From the NCBI GenBank assembly GCA_022843175.1, contig JALHOE010000010.1, positions 22,828 through 86,827 on the forward strand: a stretch of 64,000 bases of DNA, read 5' to 3'. The stretch comes from Deltaproteobacteria bacterium (GTDB lineage Bacteria > Myxococcota_A > Polyangia > Polyangiales > JADJMO01). Positions 42,950-51,983 of the stretch are shown here, piece after piece (the stretch's first letter is position 1; each line of letters opens with the position of its first letter). Below the pieces are notes generated by a model. The model did not search any database. It was given only the letters and a program-made list of their open reading frames with translations, and had not been told where the DNA came from. Both the position numbers and the translations under genes were made by a program.

Positions 42950-43918
42950 ATGAGGGTCGTCCGCGCGCTCGTGTCGTTGTGGTCTCTCTCCCTGGTCGCG
43001 TGCAGCGGCGCCACCGGCGAGGACGTCACCCCCGTGCCCGTCGACGCCTCGCCGTCGGACACGGGCTCGACCGTGTTCGACGTCGCCGACGACGTCACCT
43101 CCGACGCGCCGCCGAAGTGCGGAGACCTCGTGTGCAACGGCACCGAGACCTGCGAGACCTGCCCGCGCGACTGCGGCAAGTGCCCGAAGTGCGATCTCGC
43201 GCCGTCGTGCACCGGGGCGATCGCGGTCCCGACCACGTCGACCGAGCTCCCGTCCTTCAACAACGAGGGCAAGTCGCTCTACGTGTGCGGCGCCGGGCTC
43301 GGCGAGGCCGCGTCCAACACCACCTGCCTCGACCCGCGCCTCCGCATGCGAATCCGGCAGATCAACATCACGAAGAACGGCGTGTGGCCGGGCTCCCTCG
43401 ACATGTACTGCATCGTCAACGCGAGCGACGGCGCGACCTCCGAGGTCGCAGTGACGCCGCTGCAGAAGGGCCTCGGCGACGGCAACCCGCCGCTGGTCTT
43501 CGATCCGAACGTGGCGCTCTTCTGGGGTCAGAAGGAGCTGCGCACGACGATCAACAACCTCACCATCACCTACCGCTGCTTCCGCAACACCAACGTCGAC
43601 GCGTACACCAAGACGTTCGGCGCGATCAAGGACGGCGCGGTGAAGGCGGGCGGCGTCGCCGGGCCGTGGGGCTGGGCGTTCGGCCTCGGCTCGGTCGCGG
43701 CGGGGATCGTCGAGGCCGCCATCGGCTCGAGCGGCGGCGACACCCTCCGCCTCAACGTGCAGCAGACGATCGACGCCGGCGCGCTCCTCGAGCTCACCAA
43801 CGGCCGCATCTGGAAGATCCAGCAGTCGGGCGACGGCGGCGGTCTCAACGGCAAGTGGGACTGGACGGTCGAGGTCGAGGCGTGGGGCTGCGCCGACGCG
43901 CGGCCGCTCCCCAAGTGA
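42950..43918 (+). CDS. Secreted lipoprotein, unknown function
   Basis: A 322-residue lipoprotein started at ATG 42950, six bases after a GGAGG; a GTG one codon earlier is possible. The lipobox is LVAC and the linker is Asp/Thr/Val-rich. A small Cys knot follows (CGDLVCNGTETCETCPRDCGKC, written in parts CGDLVCNGTETC and CPRDCGKC), typical of myxobacterial surface proteins. The rest is beta-rich with a Gly/Ala-rich central hydrophobic stretch (AGGVAGPWGWAFGLGSVAAG). I do not recognise the C-terminal domain. Confidence 0.75.
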   Translation: MRVVRALVSLWSLSLVACSGATGEDVTPVPVDASPSDTGSTVFDVADDVTSDAPPKCGDLVCNGTETCETCPRDCGKCPKCDLAPSCTGAIAVPTTSTELPSFNNEGKSLYVCGAGLGEAASNTTCLDPRLRMRIRQINITKNGVWPGSLDMYCIVNASDGATSEVAVTPLQKGLGDGNPPLVFDPNVALFWGQKELRTTINNLTITYRCFRNTNVDAYTKTFGAIKDGAVKAGGVAGPWGWAFGLGSVAAGIVEAAIGSSGGDTLRLNVQQTIDAGALLELTNGRIWKIQQSGDGGGLNGKWDWTVEVEAWGCADARPLPK

Positions 43919-43937
43919 ACTCGCGTACGCTCGGGTG

Positions 43938-44849
43938 ATGTTCGCCCGACCCTCGCTGGCGTCGCTGCTCCTCCTCGCGAGCTGCGCGCGGCAGCCGGTC
44001 GCAGCCTCTGCGGATGTCACGCCGGCCGTGCTCGGCGAGGCCGAGGGCGGGGTCGTCGCGAACGGCTGCGTCGACGCCGTGAAGTTCGACAAGGGCCGCG
44101 CGTACTACCTGATCGGCAGCCGCGCGCTGCTCGCGTCCGAAAAGCGCGGCGGCGCCGCGCGCACGTTGCTCGAGTCGACCGACTACATTCGCTACGCGCT
44201 CGCGCCCGACGGCGTGTGGGCCACCGACGCCGCGTCGGTGGTGTGGCTCGCCCCGGGCGCCGCGCCCAAGCGGTTTCCGGGCGATCGCGACATCGCGAGC
44301 CTCGCTGTCGACGCGGGCGCGATGTACTGGGAGCTCACCACCGCGAGCGGCACGAAGCTCGTCCGCGTCCCGCGCGACGGCAGCGCCCGCACCGAGCTCG
44401 CCGCCGGAAACCTCTTCGGCTGGGTGCTCGTGGGCCAACACCTGCTCGTGGGGCTCGACGGCGCGCTCGTCGAGATCGACACCGCCACCGGCGCGCGCAA
44501 GGTGCTCGCCCCCATCGCCTTCGGCTACGTGGCGCACGCCGACCATGAGTGGGTCTACGTGTACCTCGACGGCGCGCTGCAGCGCATCCACCGAAAGGGC
44601 TCGGCGCCGACGGTCGTCGCGCGCGCGACGCTGTTCTCCTTCTCGGGCGACCGGGCGTACTACGTGGCGCGCTCGGTGGTGCGGTCGGTGCGCGTCGACG
44701 GCACCGACGACCGCGACGAGGCCATCGAGCTCGGCGATCACCCCACGGTGCTCCACGTCGATCCCCCCTTCGCCTACTGGGCGTCGCTCGCGATGCATCC
44801 GCACGCGGGCTGCCAATCGGGCTCGATCGCCCGCGGACGGTTGAAATGA
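43938..44849 (+). CDS. Beta-propeller-like lipoprotein
   Basis: A 303-residue lipoprotein (signal MFARPSLASLLLLASC). The mature part consists of repeated four-strand units (ALAPDGVWATDAASVVWL, SLAVDAGAMYWELTTASGTKL, GDRAYYVARSVVRSV), a pattern seen in secreted propeller proteins of myxobacteria. There are no catalytic motifs. A short decayed paralogue-like sequence exists at 59153-59504. The stop overlaps the next gene's ATG (ATGA), so it is coupled to the SDR. Confidence 0.75.
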   Translation: MFARPSLASLLLLASCARQPVAASADVTPAVLGEAEGGVVANGCVDAVKFDKGRAYYLIGSRALLASEKRGGAARTLLESTDYIRYALAPDGVWATDAASVVWLAPGAAPKRFPGDRDIASLAVDAGAMYWELTTASGTKLVRVPRDGSARTELAAGNLFGWVLVGQHLLVGLDGALVEIDTATGARKVLAPIAFGYVAHADHEWVYVYLDGALQRIHRKGSAPTVVARATLFSFSGDRAYYVARSVVRSVRVDGTDDRDEAIELGDHPTVLHVDPPFAYWASLAMHPHAGCQSGSIARGRLK

Positions 44850-45565
44850 CGACGGCGCTCGTCACCGGCGCGCAGCGCGGGCTCGGCCTCGCCACGTGCG
44901 AGCTGCTCAGAGGCCGCGGGTTCGAGGTCCTCGCGACGAGCCGTCGCGATCCGCACCACCCGCTCGACGTCACCTCCGACGAGAGCGTGCAGCACCTCGC
45001 GCAGCAGCTCTCCGGTCGAGTCCTCGATGTGCTCGTCAACAACGCCGGCATCGCGCTCGACGGCTTCGACGAACGCGTCGCCGCGCGGACGCTCGACACC
45101 AACTTCTTCGGCGCCGTCCGCGTCACCGACGCGTTCCTGCCCCTGCTTTCACCGCGCGCGCGGGTGGTGATGGTGTCGAGCGGGATGGGCGAGCTCTCGG
45201 TGCTGGCCCCGCCGCTGCGGGCGAAGTTCCTCGACCCGGGCCTCGAGCGCGAGGGCCTCTTCGCGCTGATGCACGCCTTCGTCGACGACGTCGCCCACGG
45301 CCGCCACGCCGCTGCGGGTTGGCCCTCCTCGGCATACTCCGTCTCGAAGGTCGGGCTCAACGCCTTCACCCGCGTCCTCGCGCGCGAGCGTCCGCTGCTC
45401 CGCGTCAACGCGGTGTGTCCCGGCTGGGTCCGCACGGCGATGGGCGGAGCGAGCGCCCCGCGCAGCGTACGCGAGGGTGCGGCGTCGATCGTGTGGGCCG
45501 CGACGCTCGCCGAGGACGGACCGACGGGCGGGTTCTTCCGCGACGGCCACCCGATCGATTGGTAG
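44846..45565 (+). CDS. Short-chain dehydrogenase/reductase
   Basis: A 239-residue SDR that begins four bases inside the preceding gene. Motifs are TGAQRGLG (cofactor), NNAGIALDGF, TNFFGAVRVT, MVSSGMGEL (Ser), and AYSVSKVGLNAF (Tyr-Lys), then NAVCPGWVRTAMGG. The TNFFG and PGWVRT motifs resemble carbonyl reductases of the CBR1-like group, which use NADPH on aldehydes and ketones. The substrate is not known. Confidence 0.87.
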   Translation: MTTALVTGAQRGLGLATCELLRGRGFEVLATSRRDPHHPLDVTSDESVQHLAQQLSGRVLDVLVNNAGIALDGFDERVAARTLDTNFFGAVRVTDAFLPLLSPRARVVMVSSGMGELSVLAPPLRAKFLDPGLEREGLFALMHAFVDDVAHGRHAAAGWPSSAYSVSKVGLNAFTRVLARERPLLRVNAVCPGWVRTAMGGASAPRSVREGAASIVWAATLAEDGPTGGFFRDGHPIDW

Positions 45566-45632
45566 CGTCCGACCGCTTCGTGCGCACGCACGCGCTTGTC
45601 TTGTTGGGCATCGCGCGCAGACTGCAACGCCC

Positions 45633-46802
45633 TTGCAGCGTCTCCTTCGCGCGCTCCTCGCGCTCATGTTCCTCACCTGCGTGCCGCGCGACCGCGAGCC
45701 GGGCATCTGCACCGCGACCGCGCCGCTCGCCGCCGCGGTGATCGAGACCGACTGCGAGAAGGGCTCCGAGGTCGAAGCGCTCGGCGCGTGCCTCGCGACG
45801 AAGGGACCGGACGACTGCATCGCCGCGACCCGCGGACGACTCTGCGACAGCGACGGCGACGGCGTCGCCGACGATCTCGAGGCGGCGCTCGCGCGCGCCT
45901 ACGCGCCAGCCTTCGCGTTCAACGGCGGAGCGGACGAGGAGACGCACTGGCCGACCAGCGTGAAACACTTCCTCTCGCACGCGCGGCTGCGCCGAAAGGA
46001 CGGCGCCCTGGTGGATGCAGAGCCCTCGCTCGCGTCGCTCGGCTCGCACGGCAACGACCCGTGCGGCGACGGCCCGAGCCTGTGGCTCTGTCTCGGCGAC
46101 GAAGCGGACGAGACGCGGGTGACCTCTGCGGCGCTGATGCGCGCGCTCCCCGATGGCGTCGACGTCGTCTCCGTCGTGCACCCCGGCAACCGGACGCTCT
46201 CGAGCTCCACCCACCTGTTCGTCTCGTTCTCGTTGCTGTTTGCGTACAACTCGCACAGCTCGATCGGCAACCACGAGGGCGATTGGGAGGGCATCGCCGT
46301 GTTCGTCAACCGCCGAACCGGCGCGGTCGACGCGGCGTATTTCGAGCGACACGACACGACGGACAACGCGCGCCTCGTCGACGCCAACGTGACGTACGAT
46401 CCGGCCGCCGCCGACACCGCGCACGGCCTGCGCTTCTTCGACGCGGCGAAGAAGCACGTCGTCGCGTACGTAGCCCGGGGCGGCCACGCGATGTACGACT
46501 ACCCCGGCAGCACGCGGATCCTGCGCCTCGGCCCCCGCGATCTGCACCAGGGCGACGGGCAGAAGCTGCTCCCGTGGCTCGGCCGACTGACCGCGAGCTT
46601 CGGCGGCGACGCCGGCGAGACGCTACCGATCACCTTCCACAACCCCGGCGAGGCAAACCAGATCACGCTGCCGTGGGCGCGCTTCCGTGGGCAGTGGGGC
46701 TGCCAGGACGGCATGTTCGGCAAGTCGTGGCCGGGCCCCTTCGGCAACGCGCGTCATCCCCGTCCGATGTTCGAGCGAGCCTGGGGCTCGTCGACGGACT
46801 GA
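45633..46802 (+). CDS. Vps62-related secreted protein
   Basis: A 389-residue protein. The TTG at 45633 gives a signal peptide with a lipobox (QRLLRALLALMFLTC); an ATG inside it (45666) would be too short. The mature protein has a DSDGDGVADDLE calcium-like loop. Further on are LLFAYNSHSSIGNHEGDWEGIAVFV and YVARGGHAMYDYPG, both typical of the Vps62 / DUF946 family found in fungi, plants and bacteria. Function is unknown. Its 3' end overlaps the convergent gene at 46754 by 49 bp. Confidence 0.78.
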   Translation: MQRLLRALLALMFLTCVPRDREPGICTATAPLAAAVIETDCEKGSEVEALGACLATKGPDDCIAATRGRLCDSDGDGVADDLEAALARAYAPAFAFNGGADEETHWPTSVKHFLSHARLRRKDGALVDAEPSLASLGSHGNDPCGDGPSLWLCLGDEADETRVTSAALMRALPDGVDVVSVVHPGNRTLSSSTHLFVSFSLLFAYNSHSSIGNHEGDWEGIAVFVNRRTGAVDAAYFERHDTTDNARLVDANVTYDPAAADTAHGLRFFDAAKKHVVAYVARGGHAMYDYPGSTRILRLGPRDLHQGDGQKLLPWLGRLTASFGGDAGETLPITFHNPGEANQITLPWARFRGQWGCQDGMFGKSWPGPFGNARHPRPMFERAWGSSTD

Positions 46803-47227
46803 GTGAGCGAGCCGGCGTCCGCGAGCGCGGCGTCGGTCGCGAGGATGCGGATCTCCTCGCCGTCCTCGATGACCTCGACGAACTTCACGAGGCGCTCGTC
46901 GGCCGCGAAGCGCGTGAGACGGGTCGTCATCATCTGCGCGACGAGCGCGCGCGCGGCCGCGGGCTTGGTCGCGAGCTCGGCCTCGGTGCGCGCGCGGTAG
47001 TCCGCGGCGATCGCTCGGTCGGCCCGTCGCTCGAGCAGCGGAAGGTTCCACGCGAGCTGCGCGAGCGCCATCGCCGCCCGGACGTGCGCGAGCTTCCGCG
47101 GCACCGGCATGGTGTCCATCATCGGCTTGGCGAACTCGAACAGCGCCGCGGACATCGGCGGCAGCGGCGCGGCGGCGACCTCGTGCTTCTTGCGGAGCGT
47201 GCGGGCGATCCGGCGGCGGAGCGACAT
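46754..47227 (-). CDS. Hypothetical protein (157 aa)
   Basis: A soluble, mostly helical protein with a basic N terminus (SLRRRIARTLRKKHEV) and Ala-rich helices (HVRAAMALAQLAWNLPLL, DYRARTEAELATKPAAARALVAQMM). No recognised domain. The last 49 bp overlap the Vps62-like gene on the other strand, so its exact stop is less sure. It is divergent from arsR, with 107 bp between them containing the TTCGAA boxes. Confidence 0.6.
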   Translation of the reverse strand: MSLRRRIARTLRKKHEVAAAPLPPMSAALFEFAKPMMDTMPVPRKLAHVRAAMALAQLAWNLPLLERRADRAIAADYRARTEAELATKPAAARALVAQMMTTRLTRFAADERLVKFVEVIEDGEEIRILATDAALADAGSLTQSVDEPQARSNIGRG

Positions 47228-47276
47228 CGCGTCCTCCTACACCGCGCCCCGCTGCGCGGCGTGCGGACAAATCTAT

Positions 47277-47317
47277 TTCGAATTATTTCGAACCGAGCCC
47301 TTGCACTCTTCTTCGAA
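47277..47317. promoter_or_regulatory. Triple TTCGAA boxes upstream of arsR (candidate ArsR operator)
   Basis: The palindrome TTCGAA occurs at 47277-47282, 47287-47292 and 47312-47317 in an AT-rich stretch that stands out from the GC-rich surroundings, directly before the arsR GTG at 47335. The first two are 10 bp apart, one helical turn. This is a plausible binding region for the ArsR repressor, and would overlap the arsR promoter. The repressor-operator assignment is inference. Confidence 0.5.
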
Positions 47318-47334
47318 AAGATTAGAAGTAACCC

Positions 47335-47649
47335 GTGTCCTCCACCAAGCTCGAACGTCACGCCGAGCAGCTGAGCGCGCTCGGTCACCCGATCCGCCTG
47401 AAAATCCTGCGGTTCGTGGTCACGGCCGGCCCCGAGGGCTCGGCCGCCGGCGAGATCCAGTCGCACGTCGACCTGCCGGCCTCGACCCTGAGCCACCACC
47501 TCAAGCGCCTCGTCGACGCGTCCGTTCTCGTCACGCGCTCGGAGGGCACCTTCCACTACTACGCGGCGAACTACCCCACGCTGCAGGCACTCACCGATTA
47601 CCTCTGGGAAGACTGCTGCAAAAACGGCGGGAAGCCCGGCTGCTGTTGA
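47335..47649 (+). CDS. arsR: ArsR-family metalloregulator
   Basis: A 104-residue winged-helix repressor with a GTG start. The core is LSALGHPIRLKILRFV, then a recognition-helix region PASTLSHHLKRLVDA, then the wing RSEGTFHYYAAN. There is no typical ELCVCDL metal site in helix 3; instead the C terminus carries paired cysteines (EDCCKNGGKPGCC), which suggests that arsenite is sensed by the C-terminal thiols, as in some ArsR subtypes. It lies directly before arsM with 17 bp between, so it likely controls the arsM operon. Confidence 0.9.
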   Translation: MSSTKLERHAEQLSALGHPIRLKILRFVVTAGPEGSAAGEIQSHVDLPASTLSHHLKRLVDASVLVTRSEGTFHYYAANYPTLQALTDYLWEDCCKNGGKPGCC

Positions 47650-47666
47650 GACCGAAGGAGACCATC

Positions 47667-48581
47667 ATGGCGAACACGACGACCGAGACGACGAAGTCCT
47701 GCTGCGCACCGAGCTGCTGCGCGGAGGAAGCGAAGCCCGTGGCCAGGGAGACGCCGGCTGCCGCCATCAACGAGGCGGTGCGCGACGAGGTGAAGGAGCG
47801 CTACGGCCAGGCGGTGAAGGCCGTGCTCTCGGGCTCCAAGCCGTCGTGCTGCGGCTCCAATTCCGGGCTCGGGGGCACCGATCCGATCACGCGCGATCTG
47901 TACGACGCCGAGCAGGCCGCGGGCATCCCGGCCGACGCGCTCCTCGCGTCGTTCGGCTGCGGCAACCCCACGGCGCTCGCCGAGCTCCGCCCCGGCGAGG
48001 CGGTCCTCGATCTCGGATCGGGCGGCGGCATCGACGTGCTCCTGTCCGCCAAGCGCGTCGGCCCCACCGGCAAGGCCTACGGGCTCGACATGACCGACGA
48101 GATGCTCGAGCTCGCGATGAAGAACAAGGCGCGCGCGGGCGCGACCAACGTCGAGTTCCTCAAGGGGCACATCGAGGCGATCCCCCTGCCCGCGGCCTCG
48201 GTCGACGTGATCATCTCCAACTGCGTGATCAACCTCTCGACCCACAAGGACCAGGTGCTCAAAGAAGCCTTCCGCGTCCTTCGCCCCGGCGGGCGCTTCG
48301 CGGTCTCGGACATCGTCGTGCGCCGCGAGCTGCCGGAAGAGGCCAAGCGCTCGATGGAGCTGTGGAGCGGCTGCGTCGCTGGCGCGCTCCTCGAGAGCGA
48401 GTACGTCGAGAAGCTCCGCGCCGCGGGCTTCACCGACATCGAGATCGAGCCCACGCGGATCTACACCAAGGACGACGCGGTCGAGATGGCGTCGTCGTGC
48501 TGCGGCGAGGACACCGAGAGCCTCCTCAAGGGCCTCGACGGCGCGGTGATGAGCGCGTTCATCCGCGCGAAGAAGCCGTAA
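47667..48581 (+). CDS. arsM: Arsenite methyltransferase ArsM
   Basis: A 304-residue SAM methyltransferase; the ATG follows AAGGAG. Motif I is [14 protein letters not shown]. The three cysteines conserved in arsenite methyltransferases are present: Cys98 (SFGCGNP), Cys186 (SNCVINL) and Cys236 (SGCVAGA). Extra Cys pairs at the N terminus ([14 protein letters not shown]) and near the C terminus (SSCCGE) are typical of bacterial ArsM and may bind As(III). It methylates arsenite to volatile or less retained species. Its last 23 bp overlap the convergent gene at 48559. Confidence 0.95.
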   Translation: MANTTTETTKSCCAPSCCAEEAKPVARETPAAAINEAVRDEVKERYGQAVKAVLSGSKPSCCGSNSGLGGTDPITRDLYDAEQAAGIPADALLASFGCGNPTALAELRPGEAVLDLGSGGGIDVLLSAKRVGPTGKAYGLDMTDEMLELAMKNKARAGATNVEFLKGHIEAIPLPAASVDVIISNCVINLSTHKDQVLKEAFRVLRPGGRFAVSDIVVRRELPEEAKRSMELWSGCVAGALLESEYVEKLRAAGFTDIEIEPTRIYTKDDAVEMASSCCGEDTESLLKGLDGAVMSAFIRAKKP

Positions 48582-49260
48582 CCCGCCGCGCCCGGCGCGC
48601 GAAGACGGCGAGCGCGAACAGGAGTGAAGGCGGCACCGCCTCGCGCACGCGACCGCTGGCGACGCCGCAGCCGCAGCCCCGACCGGATCGGACGGCGGGT
48701 GGCGGTGCCGGCTCCGGCTCCGCGCTCGGCTTGGCGCTCGGGGCGCTCGCCGTGGGAACGGCCGCGACGGACGAGGGCGAGGCAGACGCGGACGACGGAG
48801 GCGGAGCGGGGGCGCCCGGGATCTCCGCGAGCCGCGCCATCGGCTCGACGCGCAGCACGCGGAGCTCGGTCTTCGACGCGCTCGACGCGAGGAAGATCCA
48901 TCGACCCTTGGTGGCGCTCCACTCCTCGCCCGACGCGTCGAGAATCGGCGAGAACGACCCGATGATGTTGCCGTCCTTGTCGCGCATCACCGGAATGATC
49001 TCGGTGTAGATCGCGCGCAGCACCGTGGGGAGCGCGCCGCGGATCGCGTGGGGGTCCCGAAGCTCCCACGTCATCTGCGTCTCCGTCGGGGTCTGCGACC
49101 GAATCGCCTTCACCACCTCGGCGTCGAAGACGAGCGAGGCCTTGGGGAGCACCTCGTGGAGCGGGCGGAAGTGGACCTGGCTCGCATGGCTGAGCCCACC
49201 GAACAGCACACCCGCGGCGAGCACGGCAAGAGGGAGAGCAGACCGCACGAGGGGCAGCAT
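48559..49260 (-). CDS. Secreted MYXO-CTERM protein of unknown function
   Basis: A 233-residue protein with a signal peptide (to LSHA), an N-terminal domain of about 120 residues (HFRPLHEVLPKASLVFDAEVV, AIYTEIIPVMRDKDG, WIFLASSASKTELRVLRVEPM), a Pro/Ala/Ser-rich linker and a MYXO-CTERM tail (RGCGCGVASGR, then PPSLLFALAVFARRARR). The N-terminal domain resembles the short 'staygreen/beta-barrel' proteins seen in Myxococcota only in general shape; I do not name it. It is 4 bp downstream of the ABC1 kinase gene on the same strand end to start. Confidence 0.75.
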   Translation of the reverse strand: MLPLVRSALPLAVLAAGVLFGGLSHASQVHFRPLHEVLPKASLVFDAEVVKAIRSQTPTETQMTWELRDPHAIRGALPTVLRAIYTEIIPVMRDKDGNIIGSFSPILDASGEEWSATKGRWIFLASSASKTELRVLRVEPMARLAEIPGAPAPPPSSASASPSSVAAVPTASAPSAKPSAEPEPAPPPAVRSGRGCGCGVASGRVREAVPPSLLFALAVFARRARRVTASSRG

Positions 49261-49264
49261 CGCC

Positions 49265-50983
49265 TCAGCGGCGCCTCCAGAACAAGAGCGAGCGGAGCGA
49301 GAGCTTCTGCAGACCCCGCGGAAACACGAACGTCAGGAACAACAGCGAGAGTACGAAGCTCAAGAGGACGACGCAGAGCAGCGGCACGAGCGGCATCCCC
49401 GAGCGCGACCAGCCGACGCTGGCGAGGGTGTACTGAAACGGCGCGAGGGTGATCGCGGCCGCGAGCACCAGCGACGCGGCGGCGGCGGAGAGGACGACGC
49501 GGACGCTGTGCGTGCGCTGCGCGGTGACGAGCTGCTCGAAGACCTCTCCGCGGACGCCGAGCTGCACCCGGCCCGCCTCGAGATCGTCGAGCAGCCGCGA
49601 CGCCTGCATCGGTGCGTCGGCCAGGAGCTGCTGCACCGAGAGCGCGAGCCCCATGGCCTCGGTGCCGAGCTTGTGCGGATCGAGGCGCCGCGACACGAGT
49701 CGGGTCGCGAACGGCGCCGCGACCTTCATGACGTTGAACTCGGGGTAGGGGGTGCGGGCGATCCCCTCGATGGTCCCGGCGGCACGGCCGAGGATCGCGT
49801 ACTCGCCGGGCAGCCGCACGTGGTGCTCGACGATCATCTCCATGCACTCGCGGATGAGGTTCTCGGAGTTGAGCTGCGCGAGCTCGACGCCGAGGTATTT
49901 GTCCATCAGGCGTCGCACGTCGGCCTCGAACGCGAGGCGATTGAACGTGGGCGGAACCTGCCCCATCTTCATCACGACGCGCGTGAGCTGCGACGGGTTG
50001 CGCGCGAACACCGCGAGCGCGAGCTGGATGAGCGTCTCCTGTTGCTCCTTGGTGAGGCGCCCCATCAGGCCGAAATCGAGCATCGCGATGCGCGACTCGG
50101 CGTTCACGAGCACGTTGCCGGGATGCGGATCACCGTGAAAGAACCCGTCGGTGAAGACCATCTCGAAGATGACCTCGAGCGCGCGTTGGAGCAGCTCCTC
50201 GGAGTCGTACTCGGGCTTGCCGACGACGTCGGTGATGCGAATGCCGGGGACCAGGCTCATCACCAGGATCTTCTGCGTCGTGAGGTGGTCGTAGACGCGC
50301 GGGAGCACGAGGAGCCCCGGCCGCGACTCGAAGTTGCGGGTCGTCTCCTGGATGTTCCGGGCCTCGTGGAGGAAGTCGAGCTCTTGGAGGAGCGCGGCCT
50401 CGAACTCGCGGACGATGGCGACCGGCTGATACAGCGTGGCCTCGGCGATGCTGCCCTCGGCGAGGCGCGCGAGCCAGTAGAGGATGGAGAGATCGGACTC
50501 CATCTTCTCGCGGATCCCTGGCCGCTGGACCTTCACCACGACGTCGTGCACGTCGCCGTCGGCGCGCAGCCGAGCGCGGTGCACCTGCGCGATCGACGCA
50601 GCGGCCATCGGCGTCATGTCGAACGACTCGAAGTGCTCCTCGATCGGCGCTCCGAGGTAGCCCTCGACCACGTCGCGGAGATCCTCGGCCGGCAGCGGCG
50701 CGACGTCCTTCTGGAGCTGCTTGAGCGAATCGACGATGTCGCCGGGAATGAGGTCCTGTCGAATCGAGAGGATTTGCCCGAGCTTGACGTAGGTCGGACC
50801 GAGCTCCTCGAGCACGCGCTTGGCCCGCTCGCCGCGCGAGAGCGCCGCGATCGTCGCCCCCGGCGTGAGCAGCCCGAGCCCCGGCACCTTGGCGGTGAAC
50901 GCCGGGTCGATGAGGAACCCGTACTTGGCGCCGACGTTGAGGATCTCCCGCGCGCGCTTCCAGTCCTGCATCGCCGACGGCAT
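49265..50983 (-). CDS. ABC1/UbiB/AarF family atypical kinase
   Basis: A 572-residue membrane-associated atypical kinase. The ATG at 50983 gives the standard family length. Motifs are the KxGQ YVKLGQILSIRQDLIP, the Ala-rich loop MAAASIAQVHRA, VVVKVQRPGI with the ATP-binding Lys, ELDFLHEARN with the conserved Glu, FHGDPHPGNVLV with the catalytic His-Gly-Asp, and AMLDFGLMGRL with the DFG. Two hydrophobic helices at the C terminus (VLSAAAASLVLAAAITLAPF, LVPLLCVVLLSFVLSLLFLT) anchor it. The family supports ubiquinone or other isoprenoid lipid synthesis by ATPase activity. It is divergent from the DUF6544 gene. Confidence 0.9.
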   Translation of the reverse strand: MPSAMQDWKRAREILNVGAKYGFLIDPAFTAKVPGLGLLTPGATIAALSRGERAKRVLEELGPTYVKLGQILSIRQDLIPGDIVDSLKQLQKDVAPLPAEDLRDVVEGYLGAPIEEHFESFDMTPMAAASIAQVHRARLRADGDVHDVVVKVQRPGIREKMESDLSILYWLARLAEGSIAEATLYQPVAIVREFEAALLQELDFLHEARNIQETTRNFESRPGLLVLPRVYDHLTTQKILVMSLVPGIRITDVVGKPEYDSEELLQRALEVIFEMVFTDGFFHGDPHPGNVLVNAESRIAMLDFGLMGRLTKEQQETLIQLALAVFARNPSQLTRVVMKMGQVPPTFNRLAFEADVRRLMDKYLGVELAQLNSENLIRECMEMIVEHHVRLPGEYAILGRAAGTIEGIARTPYPEFNVMKVAAPFATRLVSRRLDPHKLGTEAMGLALSVQQLLADAPMQASRLLDDLEAGRVQLGVRGEVFEQLVTAQRTHSVRVVLSAAAASLVLAAAITLAPFQYTLASVGWSRSGMPLVPLLCVVLLSFVLSLLFLTFVFPRGLQKLSLRSLLFWRRR

Positions 50984-51055
50984 CGCGGCGTACGATGGAG
51001 CAGCATTTTCCGCGCCGAAAGGCGGCGCGGTACGGAAGCTGCTCCACGCCTGAAC

Positions 51056-51880
51056 ATGAGGGCAGAACCGCACATCCCGCGAAACCTCCACCGCTCTCGC
51101 CGGATGCGCACGCAGTTCTTGCGCGAGGTCGCAGAAGCCGCTCTCCCGACCGAGCCCGATAAGGTCGAGGTCATCACCGCGCGGTACGTCGCGAGTCTCC
51201 CTCCCGTGGTGCAACGCTACCTCCGCTTCATGGAGGTCGTCGGCCGGCCGCGGGTGTGGTCGTTCACGGCCCGCTCGGCCGGGAACTTTCGCCGGGGACC
51301 GCACGAGCCCTGGATGGCGTGCGAGGCCTGGCAGTACAACAGCCGCCTCGGCATCACGCGCATCTTCAACATGCGACTCCGCATGGGCGGCTTTCTGCCG
51401 GTGATGGTCCGCGACACCTACGTCCGCGGGCAGGGACGCATGCTCGGTCGGCTCTTCGACACCTTCTCGATCGTCGATCAGGCCGACGAGAAGATCGCGA
51501 TCGGCGAGCTCGTCACCTACCTCAACGACGCGATTCTGTTCGCGCCCTCGATGGTGCTCGGGCCGGAGACCTCGTTCACCGCCGCCTCCGACGACGCGTT
51601 CGACATCAGCCTGCGCGACGGAGAGCGCTGCGTGACGGCGCGCGTGTTCGTCGACGCCGAGGGCGCGCCGACCAACTTCACGACGAACGATCGCTTCGGG
51701 GAGGATCCCGCGAAGCCCGGCGCGATGGTGCGAGCCGAGTGGTCGACCCCGGTCGCGGGCTTCCGCATGCTCACCGGCCGTCGGGTCCCCACCGAGGCGA
51801 GCGCCACCTGGCACTTCCCGAGCGGGGAGCTGACCTACGCGCACTTCCGCTGCGAGGAGCTGGAGCTGAACATCACGTAG
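51056..51880 (+). CDS. DUF6544-like protein
   Basis: A 274-residue soluble protein with a beta-rich pattern: SLPPVVQRYLRFMEVVGRPRV, RRGPHEPWMACEAWQYNSRLGITRIF, VRDTYVRGQGRMLGRLFDTF, IAIGELVTYLNDAILFAPSM and WSTPVAGFRMLTGRRVPTEASATWHF. This strand order matches the DUF6544/DUF6920-like family as I recall it, which has no proven function. No signal peptide. An 8-bp hairpin follows 37 bp after the stop. Confidence 0.7.
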   Translation: MRAEPHIPRNLHRSRRMRTQFLREVAEAALPTEPDKVEVITARYVASLPPVVQRYLRFMEVVGRPRVWSFTARSAGNFRRGPHEPWMACEAWQYNSRLGITRIFNMRLRMGGFLPVMVRDTYVRGQGRMLGRLFDTFSIVDQADEKIAIGELVTYLNDAILFAPSMVLGPETSFTAASDDAFDISLRDGERCVTARVFVDAEGAPTNFTTNDRFGEDPAKPGAMVRAEWSTPVAGFRMLTGRRVPTEASATWHFPSGELTYAHFRCEELELNIT

Positions 51881-51916
51881 GGGGACTGCGCGCAGCGGCT
51901 GCGGGCCGTGCGCGAG

Positions 51917-51939
51917 GCTTGCCGTTTCCCGCGGCAAGC
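51917..51939 (+). terminator. Hairpin downstream of the DUF6544-like gene
   Basis: A perfect 8-bp stem (GCTTGCCG, loop TTTCCCG, CGGCAAGC) lies 37-59 bp after the TAG. No run of T follows, so if it ends transcription it would need Rho or would act mainly to protect the 3' end. It also lies about 45 bp before the next gene's start. Function is uncertain. Confidence 0.35.
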
Positions 51940-51983
51940 GCGGTCGCCGAGCCACAGATCCTTGTGCTGGCACGATCAACGCA

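Noticed and set aside
51968..51983. TGGCAC-N5-ACGC, looking like a sigma-54 promoter (-24/-12)
   Set aside because: The -12 half lacks TT, and the element abuts the GTG at 51984 with no room for a transcript leader and ribosome site.
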